Made by a program: the position numbers and the translations under genes. Below are positions 43,429 to 53,035 of a stretch of 64,000 nt of DNA, in pieces. How positions within the stretch are numbered: the stretch's first letter is position 1; each line of letters opens with the position of its first letter. The DNA lies in assembly GCF_023806125.1 (NCBI RefSeq), contig NZ_JAMSKT010000010.1:56019-120018 (forward strand), given 5' to 3'. The notes beneath the pieces are model-generated. The model saw nothing but the letters and a program-made list of their open reading frames with translations, did not search any database and was not told the origin of the DNA. The DNA comes from Clostridium caldaquaticum. Its GTDB lineage: Bacteria; Bacillota; Clostridia; Clostridiales; Clostridiaceae.

Positions 43429-44241
43429 ATGTCTGAAACAAAAGAAAGATTAGATGTACTGCTTGTTAATAAGGGTATGTTCTCATCTAGAGAAAAAGCA
43501 AGAGCTAGTATTATGGCAGGACAAATATTTGTAGAAGGACAAAGAATTGATAAGTGCGGAGAAAAAGTAAAAAAAAATGCCAATATAGAGTTTAAGGGTG
43601 AACAGCTTCCTTATGTAAGCAGAGGAGGACTGAAACTCGAAAAGGCTGTTAATACTTTTAATATAAAATTAAAGGATAAGATATGCTTTGATATAGGTGC
43701 TTCTACAGGAGGTTTTACCGACTGTATGCTTCAAAACGGAGCAAGAAAAGTAGTAGCAATAGATGTTGGCTATGGACAATTTGCTTGGAAGCTCAGAACT
43801 GACCCTAGAGTACTTTGTCTTGAAAGGACTAATGTAAGATATGTTACTTTGGAACAGGTTGGTGAAATTGGTGACTTTGCAAGCATAGATGTTTCTTTTA
43901 TTTCACTGAAAAAGGTAATAGAGCCGGTTGTAAACTTGCTTAATGATAATGGTGAAGTGATGGCGCTTATAAAACCTCAATTTGAGGCTGGTAGAGAAAA
44001 GGTTGGTAAAAAAGGTGTAGTAAAAGAGCCTTCAACGCACAAAGAAGTCATTTATTCAATAGCTAACTTCATATTAGATAAAGGAATGAAAATTATAAAT
44101 TTAGATTATTCGCCTATAAGAGGGCCTGAAGGGAATATAGAATATCTTATCTATTTTACAAAAGATAAACAATATGAGGGGAACTTTGAAATGGGTTATA
44201 TAAATAAAATAGTTGAATATGCACATGATACTTTAAAGTAA
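43429..44241 (+). CDS. TlyA-family rRNA (cytidine-2'-O)-methyltransferase (YqxC)
   Basis: 270 residues from the ATG at 43429 (CAGGAGG upstream). N-terminal S4 domain (RLDVLLVNKGMFSSREKARA, about 7-65), then an FtsJ-like methyltransferase with FDIGASTGGFTDCMLQNGA near 84 and DVSFISLKKVIEP, ALIKPQFEAGR. In mycobacteria TlyA makes 2'-O-methylcytidines in both rRNAs; the Bacillus homologue YqxC sits in the same dxs-yqxC-nadK/argR-recN context. Confidence 0.92.
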   Translation: MSETKERLDVLLVNKGMFSSREKARASIMAGQIFVEGQRIDKCGEKVKKNANIEFKGEQLPYVSRGGLKLEKAVNTFNIKLKDKICFDIGASTGGFTDCMLQNGARKVVAIDVGYGQFAWKLRTDPRVLCLERTNVRYVTLEQVGEIGDFASIDVSFISLKKVIEPVVNLLNDNGEVMALIKPQFEAGREKVGKKGVVKEPSTHKEVIYSIANFILDKGMKIINLDYSPIRGPEGNIEYLIYFTKDKQYEGNFEMGYINKIVEYAHDTLK

Positions 44242-44262
44242 TATGGCCGCTTGGGAGGAATT

Positions 44263-45117
44263 ATGAGAAATATAGGCATTAATGTGAATAAGTCAAAGGA
44301 TAAGGAAGGAAAAATATTATCCTCAATTATAAATATTATTAAAAATATTATATTAAATTCAGATATTAGAATATTTTATGACACTCAAGGATTGACACAA
44401 AAAGCAACTAAAGATTTAGATTTTATTATGTCACTTGGCGGCGATGGAACTCTTCTAGGTACGGCTAGGGAGATTGCTAGATATAATATACCTATAATGG
44501 GAGTAAATATTGGTAATCTTGGATTTCTTACAGAAGTTGAAAGTTCAGAAGTAGAAGAGGCTATTTATAGTATACAGGAAGGTAGATATTATTTAGAAGA
44601 TAGAATAATGCTGGATTGCAATATAGTTGGTGATGGAAAATACGGTAATTTTATAGGTCTAAATGACGTAGTGCTTTCTAAAGGAACTCTTGCTAGAATG
44701 GCTAAATATGAAATATATATAGATGATAAATTTTATTCTTCTTTTACAGCAGATGGAGTAATAGTTTCAACCCCTACAGGTTCAACTGCATATTCTCTTT
44801 CTGCTGGAGGCCCTATTATGTTTCCTGACTTAAAATTAATGTCTATAACCCCAATATGTCCACATTCTCTAGGTGCTAGAACCATTGTTATAGATGGCAG
44901 CAGTAAGGTGTGTATACGAATAATGAAAAAATATGAAAGTGTATTTTTAACTGTTGATGGTCAACAGTCACTTGAATTAAGTGAAAAAGATAGAATTAAT
45001 ATAAGTATGTCCAATAATAAGTGCAGATTAATAAAACTTGATGGATATGATTATTTTAATATTTTAAGAAAAAAAATAACTTCAAGAACTAAAGAGTGTG
45101 AAGGTGATAAAGAATGA
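44263..45117 (+). CDS. nadK: NAD kinase
   Basis: ATP-dependent phosphorylation of NAD to NADP. 284 residues from the ATG at 44263 (GGGAGG upstream; a TTG at 44251 overlaps that SD). The GGDGT motif near 60 ([10 protein letters not shown]), the NxGxLGFL stretch ([10 protein letters not shown]) and the [20 protein letters not shown] block near 165 are intact. The stop overlaps the argR start (ATGA). Confidence 0.95.
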   Translation: MRNIGINVNKSKDKEGKILSSIINIIKNIILNSDIRIFYDTQGLTQKATKDLDFIMSLGGDGTLLGTAREIARYNIPIMGVNIGNLGFLTEVESSEVEEAIYSIQEGRYYLEDRIMLDCNIVGDGKYGNFIGLNDVVLSKGTLARMAKYEIYIDDKFYSSFTADGVIVSTPTGSTAYSLSAGGPIMFPDLKLMSITPICPHSLGARTIVIDGSSKVCIRIMKKYESVFLTVDGQQSLELSEKDRINISMSNNKCRLIKLDGYDYFNILRKKITSRTKECEGDKE

Positions 45118-45575
45118 AAATTGCTAGGCAAGCAAAGATTTTAGAGATTATTAATGAAAAAGATATAGAAACTCAAGAAGAACTGGCTGAAGAACTGAAA
45201 AATATGGGAATGGATGTTACTCAAGCTACTGTATCTAGAGATATTAAGGAATTAAAACTTACTAAAGTATTATCAAACAGCGGCAAGTACAAATATGCTT
45301 CTATTTCTCCGGTTGAAAAATTTATGTCAGATAAACTTGTTAGCATTTTTAGCCAGACGGTACTTTCTGTAGAGAATATTGATAAATTTATTGTAGTAAA
45401 AACCATGTCTGGTTCAGCTTCCGCAGCTGCAGAGGCTATTGATTCCCTTAATTTCGAGGGAATTGCTGGTACTATTGCGGGAGATAATACTATTTTTATT
45501 TTAGTAAGAACTAGTGAACAAGCTAACCAGTTAGTTCAAAAGATAAAAAAAATGATAAGTGAACAGGAGGCTTAA
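45114..45575 (+). CDS. argR: Arginine repressor ArgR/AhrC
   Basis: Arginine-responsive regulator of arginine synthesis and catabolism. 153 residues: N-terminal winged helix (about 1-70) with [20 protein letters not shown] then [11 protein letters not shown], and a C-terminal oligomerisation/arginine-binding domain with [22 protein letters not shown] overlaps the nadK stop by 4 bases. It overlaps no other regulatory site visible here; its targets lie elsewhere. Confidence 0.95.
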   Translation: MKIARQAKILEIINEKDIETQEELAEELKNMGMDVTQATVSRDIKELKLTKVLSNSGKYKYASISPVEKFMSDKLVSIFSQTVLSVENIDKFIVVKTMSGSASAAAEAIDSLNFEGIAGTIAGDNTIFILVRTSEQANQLVQKIKKMISEQEA

Positions 45576-45576
45576 C

Positions 45577-47277
45577 ATGCTTCTGCAATTAAATATAAGA
45601 AATTTTGCACTTATTGAAAATTTAACTATAAATTTTGATAAAGGTTTTAATGTATTAACTGGTGAAACAGGAGCAGGAAAATCTATATTAATTGATGCTA
45701 TAAACTATGTACTAGGTGGTAAGTTTAGTAAGGATTTAATAAGAACTGGTGAAGAAAAAACTTTTGTTGAAGCTGTTTTTACTGTGGAAAATACCAAAAC
45801 AGAAGAGATTCTTTCAGCTTTAGAAGTAGAATTTGAGGATTTAGTTATAATTAGTCGTGAAACTTTTCAATCAGGTAAAAGCATTGCCAAAGTAAATGGA
45901 AAGTCGCTTTTGATTTCTAACATTAAATCTATCAGTTCTACTTTACTTGATATACATGGACAACATGAAAATCAAAATCTGTTAGACTCTGGTAACCATA
46001 TTTCTTACTTGGATTATTTTGGCGGTGAAAAAATAAATGAGGCTTTAAAAAATTATAGAAATAAGTATAAAAAATTATTAGAAGTAGAGAATAATATTTA
46101 TAATATAGAAGGAAAAGAAGGTGAAAAGGACAAATTAATAGATTTTTACAAATATCAGCTGGACGAAATAAATAAAGCTAATTTAAAAATAGATGAAGAT
46201 ATTGAACTTGAAAGCCAATATTCAATATTGTCTAATGCTGAAAAAATAAATAAAGCATTAATTAGCTGTTATGAAATTTTAAATAATGGTAGTGATAGTG
46301 CTCTTTCTGTATATGATAGTTTAGGCATTGTAATTAAAGAACTTAGAAGCATACAAAAACATGTAGATAAAGTTAAATCTATAGCTGATGGCATAGAAAC
46401 AGTATATTATAATATAGAAGAATATATAGAAGAGATTAGAAAGCTAAAAGATAATATTCAATATGATGAAAATAAACTTGAATTCATAAATAGTAGAATT
46501 TATCAAATAAGTCTCTATAAGAAAAAATATGGAGGTACTATAAAAGATATATTGGACTACAGAAATAAAATTGAAATCCAATATCATGATTTAGTAAATA
46601 GCAGTGAAAGGATAGAACAGCTTAAAATAGAAAAAAATAAGATTTTAAGTGAAATTAAGATTTTAGCGGGTAAACTTCATCAAATAAGAAAAGAGGTTTC
46701 ATTAGAGCTTGAAAGTGCAGTAAAAAAAGAATTATCTTATATAGGATTGGAGAAGAGCGTATTTAAAATAGAAGTTCTTTCCACTGGAAACTTTAACGAA
46801 GATGGTGAAGATAAAGTACAATTTTTAATTTCTACAAATCCTGGAGAACCGTTAAAATCTATGGAAAAAATAGTTTCTGGAGGAGAACTGTCAAGAATAA
46901 TGCTGGCTCTGAAAACTGTATTTGTTGACAAAGATATGATACCTTCAGTAATTTTTGATGAGATAGATGTAGGTATAAGTGGAAGAATAGCTCAAAGCGT
47001 AGCTGAAAAGATGTACTTAATTTCAAAAAAACATCAAGTTTTCTGTGTTACTCATTTGCCGCAGATAGCATGTATGTCAGATATACATTTTTTAATTTCT
47101 AAAGAAGTAAAAAAAGACAAAACTTATACTTTAGTTACAAAGATGAACGAAGAACAAAAGCAGTATGAAATAGCAAGGATGGTAGGAGGAGCTGAAGTTA
47201 CAAAATTAACTTTGGATCATGCTAAAGAATTAATTTACATGGCTGAAGAGAAAAAAGTAAATTTAAAAAATTTATAA
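45577..47277 (+). CDS. recN: DNA repair protein RecN
   Basis: SMC-like ATPase in double-strand break repair. 566 residues from the ATG at 45577 (ACAGGAGG upstream; a GTG at 45559 lies inside argR). Walker A TGETGAGKS near 30, long coiled-coil arms (about 160-370), signature motif VSGGELSRIMLALK near 430 and Walker B SVIFDEIDVGISG. It starts immediately after the argR stop. A 20-bp-stem terminator closes the tlyA-nadK-argR-recN operon. Confidence 0.95.
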   Translation: MLLQLNIRNFALIENLTINFDKGFNVLTGETGAGKSILIDAINYVLGGKFSKDLIRTGEEKTFVEAVFTVENTKTEEILSALEVEFEDLVIISRETFQSGKSIAKVNGKSLLISNIKSISSTLLDIHGQHENQNLLDSGNHISYLDYFGGEKINEALKNYRNKYKKLLEVENNIYNIEGKEGEKDKLIDFYKYQLDEINKANLKIDEDIELESQYSILSNAEKINKALISCYEILNNGSDSALSVYDSLGIVIKELRSIQKHVDKVKSIADGIETVYYNIEEYIEEIRKLKDNIQYDENKLEFINSRIYQISLYKKKYGGTIKDILDYRNKIEIQYHDLVNSSERIEQLKIEKNKILSEIKILAGKLHQIRKEVSLELESAVKKELSYIGLEKSVFKIEVLSTGNFNEDGEDKVQFLISTNPGEPLKSMEKIVSGGELSRIMLALKTVFVDKDMIPSVIFDEIDVGISGRIAQSVAEKMYLISKKHQVFCVTHLPQIACMSDIHFLISKEVKKDKTYTLVTKMNEEQKQYEIARMVGGAEVTKLTLDHAKELIYMAEEKKVNLKNL

Positions 47278-47317
47278 TATAGTGTCAATTTATAAATAAA
47301 ATTTCTATTTGTGTGGA

Positions 47318-47357
47318 AAAATAAAGGTATAACTTTTAAAAGTTATACCTTTATTTT
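47318..47357. terminator. Perfect 40-bp palindromic terminator after recN
   Basis: Two 20-base arms are exact reverse complements centred at 47337/47338 (a tight loop would open at CTTTTAAAAG), followed by GTTTT. Very strong hairpin. Confidence 0.9.
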
Positions 47358-47518
47358 GTTTTAATGATAAAAATTATTAATTAAATATTTTATTTTTTAT
47401 CATAAATTAGATTTTAAGATAAAGCTTTAACTTTATATGAAACTTTATAATAGCATAATAACATATTTTAAAGGGCAACTTAAAGTTAGAAAATCATTAA
47501 AGGCAGGAGGAAAAAAGC

Positions 47519-48742
47519 ATGAGAAAAAAATATATGAAGATGTTATGCTGGATTTTAACTCCTATGATTTTTTTAGCTTTAGGTATTTACTATATTATAA
47601 ATAGCATTCCTGCTACAATTTTTATAAGAGAAGGTGCAGAACTAAAAAGCAGCTACTTTGTCAAGCTTACAGAATATAAAGATATTAAAGTTACAAATTT
47701 AATAGATGATAAATATAATAGAAAAGCAAAAGCTACATTATTAGGATTGGTTCCAATTAAATCTGTTTCAGTTAAAGCTATACCATCGGAAATTAGTCTA
47801 TATCCTGGAGGTCAGCCAGTAGGAGTTAAATTAAATACGAAGGGAGTTTTAATAGTTGCATTATCTGATGTAGAAACTGAAAATGGAAAAACCACCAGTC
47901 CAGGTGCTGTAGCTGGAGTACAAATTGGGGATAATATAATAAAAATTAATGATATACCTATAATTAGCTCAGAACAAGTAGCTCAAATAGTTAATTCTTG
48001 TGAAGGTAAAGATTTAACATTGATAATAGATAGAAAAGGTACTGAATTATCTAAAAAAATAAGACCAATTAAGAGTTTAGATGACAATAAATACAAAATA
48101 GGTTTATGGATAAGAGATTCTACTGCTGGTGTAGGTACCTTAACTTTTTATGATGAAAAAACAAAAAAATTTGCTGCATTAGGTCATCCTATAACTGATG
48201 GAGATACAGGTACAATATTAAGTATAAGTTCAGGGCAGATAGTATCCTCTTCAATAGTATCTATTAGAAAAGGTACCAGAGGAAATCCTGGAGAACTTAA
48301 AGGTATTTTTATAGATGAAGATATAACTCTAGGTGATATATATAAAAATACTGATTGTGGTATATTTGGAAGTAGCAGCAAAGATTTAATAAACAGCAAG
48401 TTTAATAGACCTATGAAAATAGGTTTGAGAAATGAAATAAAAACAGGTCCTGCAAAAATAATAACTACTATTGATGGAGAAAGTCCAAAAACTTACGATA
48501 TAGAAATTGAAAAACTGCTTCAACAAGATACTCCAGGGCCTAAGAGCATGATTATTAAAGTTACAGATTCAGAACTTTTGCAAAAAACAGGTGGAATAGT
48601 CCAAGGAATGAGTGGAAGTCCTATAATTCAGAACGATAAAATTGTCGGAGCTGTAACACATGTCCTCATAAATAAACCTGATGTTGGATATGGAATTTAT
48701 ATAGAATGGATGCTAAAAGATGCTGATATTTTAACAAAATAA
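47519..48742 (+). CDS. spoIVB: SpoIVB peptidase (S55 family)
   Basis: Forespore-secreted serine protease that signals across the intermembrane space to activate sigma-K in Bacillus. 407 residues: N-terminal membrane/signal segment (about 8-27), PDZ domain (about 100-185, GVLIVALSD start), then the peptidase with ALGHPITDGDTG (His223) and GMSGSP (Ser365/367). SD GGCAGGAGG before ATG. It directly precedes spo0A, the conserved arrangement. Forespore (sigma-F/G) control is expected. Confidence 0.94.
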   Translation: MRKKYMKMLCWILTPMIFLALGIYYIINSIPATIFIREGAELKSSYFVKLTEYKDIKVTNLIDDKYNRKAKATLLGLVPIKSVSVKAIPSEISLYPGGQPVGVKLNTKGVLIVALSDVETENGKTTSPGAVAGVQIGDNIIKINDIPIISSEQVAQIVNSCEGKDLTLIIDRKGTELSKKIRPIKSLDDNKYKIGLWIRDSTAGVGTLTFYDEKTKKFAALGHPITDGDTGTILSISSGQIVSSSIVSIRKGTRGNPGELKGIFIDEDITLGDIYKNTDCGIFGSSSKDLINSKFNRPMKIGLRNEIKTGPAKIITTIDGESPKTYDIEIEKLLQQDTPGPKSMIIKVTDSELLQKTGGIVQGMSGSPIIQNDKIVGAVTHVLINKPDVGYGIYIEWMLKDADILTK

Positions 48743-48775
48743 GTCGTTATTAATATTAGTGATAGTATTATAAAT

Positions 48776-48816
48776 AAATGAGTATAAAATTCAGCAGGAT
48801 TGTTTTATACTCATTT
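48776..48816 (+). terminator. Terminator after spoIVB
   Basis: AAATGAGTATAAAA (48776-48789) pairs with TTTTATACTCATTT (48803-48816) around a 13-base loop, then AT-rich sequence. Confidence 0.82.
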
Positions 48817-48841
48817 ATTATTTATTATTTATTATTTATTA
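48814..48841 (+). repeat. Tandem repeat (TTTATTA)4
   Basis: Four exact copies of TTTATTA from 48814 to 48841, then a partial unit. It abuts the spoIVB terminator and lies about 40 bases before the spo0A promoter. Confidence 0.95.
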
Positions 48842-48878
48842 TTAGGCAAAATTTACAAAAAAAATTTATCCTTTAAGA

Positions 48879-48903
48879 AGGAATTATCGTAGTTTTGTCG
48901 AAT
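48879..48903 (+). promoter_or_regulatory. Sigma-H type promoter of spo0A
   Basis: AGGAATT (48879-48885) and GAAT (48900-48903) with a 14-base gap match the sigma-H pattern AGGAWWT...GAAT known for the Bacillus spo0A Ps promoter. Confidence 0.7.
48896..48902 (+). promoter_or_regulatory. 0A box overlapping the spo0A -10 region
   Basis: TGTCGAA is a perfect Spo0A binding heptamer. It overlaps the -10 of the sigma-H-like promoter, which implies feedback by Spo0A~P; in this position repression or promoter switching is possible. Confidence 0.75.
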
Positions 48904-48952
48904 TTATTATTTGTTAGTATATGGAATTAGTTAATGAGGGGAGTATTTGAAT

Positions 48953-49765
48953 ATGGAAGAATCGAAAATCAGCGTAATTATCGCAGATGACAACAAAGAA
49001 TTTTGTAATATTCTAAATGACTATTTGTTGAATCAAAGAGACATATTAGTTACAGGGATAGCAAAAGATGGGGTTGAAGCATTAAAACTTATACAGGAAA
49101 GAAAACCTGATTTAGTAATACTTGATATAATTATGCCTCATCTGGATGGTTTGGGTGTATTAGAGAGATTAAATACAATGAATATAAATCCTATGCCTAG
49201 AATAATTGTTTTATCTGCAGTGGGACAAGATAAGATAACACAAAGAGCCATAACCTTAGGTGCGGATTATTATGTGGTTAAACCTTTTGATATGGATGTA
49301 TTTACAAAGAGAATAAGACAAATGTTCAATAATACTATTTCTAGTGATGAAGTAAAAAAGACAGTATCAATTATGGAGGCTCCAGAAATAAGGGTAAATA
49401 GAACTGAACCAATTGATTTAGAATCAGAGATTACTAGCATAATTCATGAGATAGGTGTACCTGCACACATTAAAGGCTACATGTATTTAAGAGAAGCTAT
49501 TAGTATGGTTGTAAATGATATAGAGCTTTTATCTGCTGTAACAAAGGAGTTATATCCTTCTATAGCTAAAAAATTTAATACTACAGCAAGCAGAGTTGAA
49601 AGAGCAATAAGACATGCTATAGAAGTAGCTTGGGGCAGAGGTCAAGTTGATACTATAAACAAGCTCTTTGGCTATACTATACATAATGATAAGGGTAAGC
49701 CTACAAATTCAGAGTTCATTGCTATGGTAGCTGATAAGTTAAGATTAAAAAATAAAGTAAGCTAA
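48953..49765 (+). CDS. spo0A: Sporulation master response regulator Spo0A
   Basis: 270 residues from the ATG at 48953 (GAGGGGAG upstream). Receiver domain with acidic pocket Asp12/Asp13 and phosphoacceptor Asp58 (LVILDII), a Lys in VVKPFD near 108, a linker, and the C-terminal Spo0A effector domain with [25 protein letters not shown] recognition helix (residues about 210-230). When phosphorylated it binds TGTCGAA boxes and commits the cell to sporulation and, in solventogenic clostridia, solvent formation. Monocistronic with a terminator. Confidence 0.97.
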   Translation: MEESKISVIIADDNKEFCNILNDYLLNQRDILVTGIAKDGVEALKLIQERKPDLVILDIIMPHLDGLGVLERLNTMNINPMPRIIVLSAVGQDKITQRAITLGADYYVVKPFDMDVFTKRIRQMFNNTISSDEVKKTVSIMEAPEIRVNRTEPIDLESEITSIIHEIGVPAHIKGYMYLREAISMVVNDIELLSAVTKELYPSIAKKFNTTASRVERAIRHAIEVAWGRGQVDTINKLFGYTIHNDKGKPTNSEFIAMVADKLRLKNKVS

Positions 49766-49788
49766 TGAAGATATAAAATTTTAAAATG

Positions 49789-49837
49789 TACCCAATAGAG
49801 TTGACAATGAAAAAAATTACTCTATTGGGTATTTTTT
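49789..49837 (+). terminator. Terminator after spo0A
   Basis: Perfect 13-bp stem (49789-49801 with 49819-49831), 17-base loop, six T residues. Confidence 0.9.
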
Positions 49838-49982
49838 ATTATTATTTATAATACTTTTTTATCTTCTTGGTGTGCGTGAAGACTTAAATAAGACTAGTTA
49901 GATTTAATTTTATTAATATAGTCATATTTTCTTTTTTTAAATCATAAATATTAGGAGATGGTAAACAAAGGGGGAGAAAATT

Positions 49983-50615
49983 ATGACTAATGGAAGAAGA
50001 ATTATTAATTTTAATAAACATATTGAAGATAATTTTTGGTTGTATATAATTAGCATGCTTTGTGTATTTACTGGCATTGTGCTTGGAATATATGCAGTTA
50101 AGTATATGGGGATTGTTGAAAATGAGAATCTTTTAAGTTATTTAAATGATTTTACTAAAAATATAGCTGGGGTTAGTTTTCAGTACAAAAATATGTTTTT
50201 AGATATATTAAAAAATAACTTTCCTCTAATAATAGCTATTTGGTTTTTAGGTTTGACCATGGTTGGCATACCAGTTATTTTAATAATAGATGTAATAAAA
50301 GGCTTTACTATTGGTTTTACTATAAGTTTTATGATAAAAAGTTTTGGAGCAAAAGGTATAGGTATGGTTTTGCTCGGAGTATTACCTCAAAATATTATTT
50401 ATATACCTTGTATTATGCTTTCTTCCGTTATAGCTATGGAATTTTCTTTGAATATATTAAAGGATAGCAGAGCAAAAAAACATTGGATTGGTGGTATAGG
50501 TATTAGAATTGTCTCCTATACAATAATATTTGTTATGATTTTTGCTGTTATGTGCTCTGGTTTTTTATTAGAGACTTTAGTTACACCTAATTTAATAAAA
50601 TTTATTATGTCATAG
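49983..50615 (+). CDS. spoIIM: Stage II sporulation protein M
   Basis: Membrane component of the SpoIID-IIM-IIP engulfment machinery in the mother cell. 210 residues, about five hydrophobic helices. Family features are the loop NNFPLIIAIWFLGLTMVGIP and GFTIGFTISFMI, then GMVLLGVLPQNIIYIPCIM. SD AAGGGGGAG before ATG. In clostridia it usually follows spo0A, as here. The spoIID and spoIIP genes are not in the window. Confidence 0.94.
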   Translation: MTNGRRIINFNKHIEDNFWLYIISMLCVFTGIVLGIYAVKYMGIVENENLLSYLNDFTKNIAGVSFQYKNMFLDILKNNFPLIIAIWFLGLTMVGIPVILIIDVIKGFTIGFTISFMIKSFGAKGIGMVLLGVLPQNIIYIPCIMLSSVIAMEFSLNILKDSRAKKHWIGGIGIRIVSYTIIFVMIFAVMCSGFLLETLVTPNLIKFIMS

Positions 50616-50628
50616 GATGTGTTCTGGA

Positions 50629-50856
50629 TTGAATAAATATAGTACATTAATACAATTTATTATTATACTCTTTAAATGTTTTTTAATAATAATAATTTTA
50701 GGTATTTATCTTCCTAAAGCTATTGATGAACTATTATTTATAATATCAAAGTCTAATATTTATCATAACAGTATATTTGTGAGTAAGGTTATGGATAAAA
50801 ACAGTAGATTGCTTTATAATTACGTGTACATATTAAAAATGATATTAAACTTTTAA
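50629..50856 (+). CDS. Small hypothetical membrane protein downstream of spoIIM
   Basis: About 75 residues from a TTG at 50629 (AGGATG 9 bases upstream) or 79 from an ATG at 50617, just past the spoIIM stop. One clear membrane helix (about 7-28, rich in Ile/Leu/Phe) and a basic, polar C-terminal part. No family recognised. Close spacing suggests co-expression with spoIIM in sporulating cells. Composition alone could also produce such a frame by chance in this AT-rich DNA. Confidence 0.5.
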   Translation: MNKYSTLIQFIIILFKCFLIIIILGIYLPKAIDELLFIISKSNIYHNSIFVSKVMDKNSRLLYNYVYILKMILNF

Positions 50857-50878
50857 TAATGCGTTAGCAAAATAATAC

Positions 50879-50907
50879 TTGGCAAAAATTCGTAAAAAGT
50901 TTATATT
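50879..50907 (+). promoter_or_regulatory. Promoter of the deoB operon
   Basis: TTGGCA (50879-50884), 17-bp spacer, TATATT (50902-50907). Predicted +1 near 50914, about nine bases before a hairpin. Confidence 0.65.
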
Positions 50908-50922
50908 TGTATTATAAAGAAA

Positions 50923-50955
50923 GCGTGCATTAAATTTTATATTGCACGCATTTAT
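50923..50955 (+). terminator. Hairpin at the 5' end of the deoB leader
   Basis: GCGTGCA (50923-50929) pairs with TGCACGC (50943-50949) around a 13-base AT-rich loop, followed by ATTTATT. It may terminate upstream transcription, or form a leader structure. Confidence 0.65.
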
Positions 50956-51021
50956 TATTTAATAAAGTTAAAGACTATAGATATCTAATTTAAATATATA
51001 TTAGCGAAAGGAGACACACTT

Positions 51022-52200
51022 ATGGTTAATAGAGTTATTTTAATTGTGCTCGATAGTGTTGGTATAGGTGAACTTCCAGATGCAGATAAGTTCGGAGATA
51101 AAGGAAGTGATACTTTAGGCAATATTTCTAAGGCTGTTGGAGGACTTAGGCTGCCTAATATGGAAAGGTTAGGACTAGGAAATATAGATGGTATAAAGAA
51201 TATAGTAAAATTCGATAATCCAAAAGGTACATTTGGAAAGTGCAGTGAGATGTCTGTAGGAAAGGATACGATAACAGGGCATTGGGAAATTGCAGGAGTA
51301 ATTCTTAAGAGGCCTCTAAATACATATTCAGAAGGATTTCCTAAGGATATAATAGAAGAATTTGAAAATAAAATAGGGAGAAAGGTACTTGGGAACAAGG
51401 TTGCTTCGGGTACAGAAATTATTAAAGAATTAGGAGATGAGCATGTAAAAACTGGCTATCCTATTGTATACACTTCTGCTGATAGCGTATTTCAAATTGC
51501 TGCCCATGAGGAAGTAATACCTTTAGAAGAATTGTACAGCATGTGCAAAATTGCACGAGAAATGCTAGTAGGAGATAGAATTGTCGGAAGAGTAATAGCA
51601 AGACCTTTTGTTGGAAAAAATGGAGCATATAGTAGAACTTCTAATAGAAAGGATTATGCTCTGGATCCTTTTAATAAAACCATGCTTGATTATATTAAAG
51701 AAACTGGAAACAATGTTATGGCAGTAGGGAAAATAGAAGATATTTACAATGGTAAGGGCATTACAGATGCAGTGCACATTAAAAATAATATGGAAGGTGT
51801 GGATAAAACAATTGAGTATATGAAAACTAACAAATCAGGTCTGATTTTCACTAATCTAGTTGATTTTGATATGATTTATGGACATAGAAATGACTATAAA
51901 GGTTATGCAAAAGCTTTACAAGACTTTGATAACAGGCTTCCAGAGATTATACACTTGATGAGTAAAGAAGATGTACTTATTTTAACAGCTGACCATGGCT
52001 GTGATCCTACCACAGAAAGCACAGACCATTCAAGAGAATATGTCCCTGTAGTGGTTTATGGAGAAAAGATAAAAGCAGGGGTTAATATTGGAACTAGAAA
52101 AAGCTTTTGCGACATAGGAAAAACGGTGCTTGAACTTTTAAATGTGAAAAATGAGCTTTATGGACAAAGCTTTGCTAAACAGATTTTAAGGGAGGAATAG
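51022..52200 (+). CDS. deoB: Phosphopentomutase DeoB
   Basis: Interconverts (deoxy)ribose-1-phosphate and -5-phosphate, linking nucleoside phosphorolysis to the pentose phosphate pathway. 392 residues. Alkaline-phosphatase superfamily: metal site [12 protein letters not shown] near the N-terminus, phosphorylated Thr in [10 protein letters not shown] near 89, and [18 protein letters not shown] near 325. GCGAAAGGAG before ATG. First gene of a salvage operon with two purine and one pyrimidine nucleoside phosphorylases. Confidence 0.96.
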   Translation: MVNRVILIVLDSVGIGELPDADKFGDKGSDTLGNISKAVGGLRLPNMERLGLGNIDGIKNIVKFDNPKGTFGKCSEMSVGKDTITGHWEIAGVILKRPLNTYSEGFPKDIIEEFENKIGRKVLGNKVASGTEIIKELGDEHVKTGYPIVYTSADSVFQIAAHEEVIPLEELYSMCKIAREMLVGDRIVGRVIARPFVGKNGAYSRTSNRKDYALDPFNKTMLDYIKETGNNVMAVGKIEDIYNGKGITDAVHIKNNMEGVDKTIEYMKTNKSGLIFTNLVDFDMIYGHRNDYKGYAKALQDFDNRLPEIIHLMSKEDVLILTADHGCDPTTESTDHSREYVPVVVYGEKIKAGVNIGTRKSFCDIGKTVLELLNVKNELYGQSFAKQILREE

Positions 52201-52203
52201 GAC

Positions 52204-53019
52204 TTGAATATTAATAAAATAATGGAAAGTGTAAACTGTATAAAGCAAAAAATCTGCGAGTCTCCAAGCATTGGAGTTATATTGGGATCTGGATTAGGTG
52301 AAATGGCTGAAAATGTAGAAGATAAGGTGGTTATTAAGTATTCTGATATACCTAATCTTCCAGAATCCACTGTAGTAGGTCATAAGGGACAGTTTGTATT
52401 TGGAAAGTTAAATAATAAAAACGTAGTTATGATGCAGGGAAGATTTCATTTTTATGAAGGAAACAGCATGGAAGCAGTAGCTATGCCTGTATATATAATG
52501 AAATATTTAGGAGTAGAAACTCTTATTATTACAAATGCTGCTGGAGGAGTAAACACAAGTTTTGAGCCAGGTGACCTGATGATTATTAAAGATCATATAA
52601 ATTTTGCTTTTAATAATCCTCTAATAGGAAAAAATGATGAAAAGATAGGTCCTAGATTTCCTGATATGTCTGATGTTTATAATAAAGAACTTGTTAACCT
52701 TGCTAAAAAAATTGCAAAAGATTTGAATATTAATGTTAAGGAAGGCACTTACTTTATGTTTACGGGACCAACCTATGAAACGCCAGCAGAGATAAGAATG
52801 GTTAGAATCTTAGGAGGAGATGCAGTTGGAATGTCTACAGTGCCTGAAGCCATAGCAGCCAACCACTGCGACCTTAAGCTCCTTGGAATTTCCTGCATAA
52901 CTAACATGGCAGCAGGAATACTGGATCAACCTTTAGACCATAAGGAAGTAATTGAAACTTCTGCTAAGGCAAAGGATAGGTTTATAGCTTTAGTTAGTAA
53001 TATTATAAGTAAGATATAA
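52204..53019 (+). CDS. punA: Purine-nucleoside phosphorylase (trimeric, PunA)
   Basis: Phosphorolysis of (deoxy)inosine and guanosine. 271 residues, TTG start 3 bases after deoB with GGAGGAAT upstream. Phosphate site GSGLG (28-32) and GRFHFYEG near 79; GPTYETPAE carries Glu192, and CITNMAAG carries Asn234. These are the Glu/Asn pair that in human PNP (Glu201, Asn243) contacts 6-oxopurines. Trimeric class I PNP family. Followed by a diverged second copy. Confidence 0.93.
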   Translation: MNINKIMESVNCIKQKICESPSIGVILGSGLGEMAENVEDKVVIKYSDIPNLPESTVVGHKGQFVFGKLNNKNVVMMQGRFHFYEGNSMEAVAMPVYIMKYLGVETLIITNAAGGVNTSFEPGDLMIIKDHINFAFNNPLIGKNDEKIGPRFPDMSDVYNKELVNLAKKIAKDLNINVKEGTYFMFTGPTYETPAEIRMVRILGGDAVGMSTVPEAIAANHCDLKLLGISCITNMAAGILDQPLDHKEVIETSAKAKDRFIALVSNIISKI

Positions 53020-53035
53020 ATGGAGGTAGTTACAA

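Noticed and set aside
47432..47460. Possible sigma-G promoter before spoIVB (TTTATA ... CATAATA)
   Set aside because: Spacing is plausible but the -35 matches poorly and such AT-rich strings are common here.
48814..48841. TTTATTA repeats considered as a CRISPR remnant
   Set aside because: Units are 7 bp and directly abutting, without spacers or nearby cas genes.
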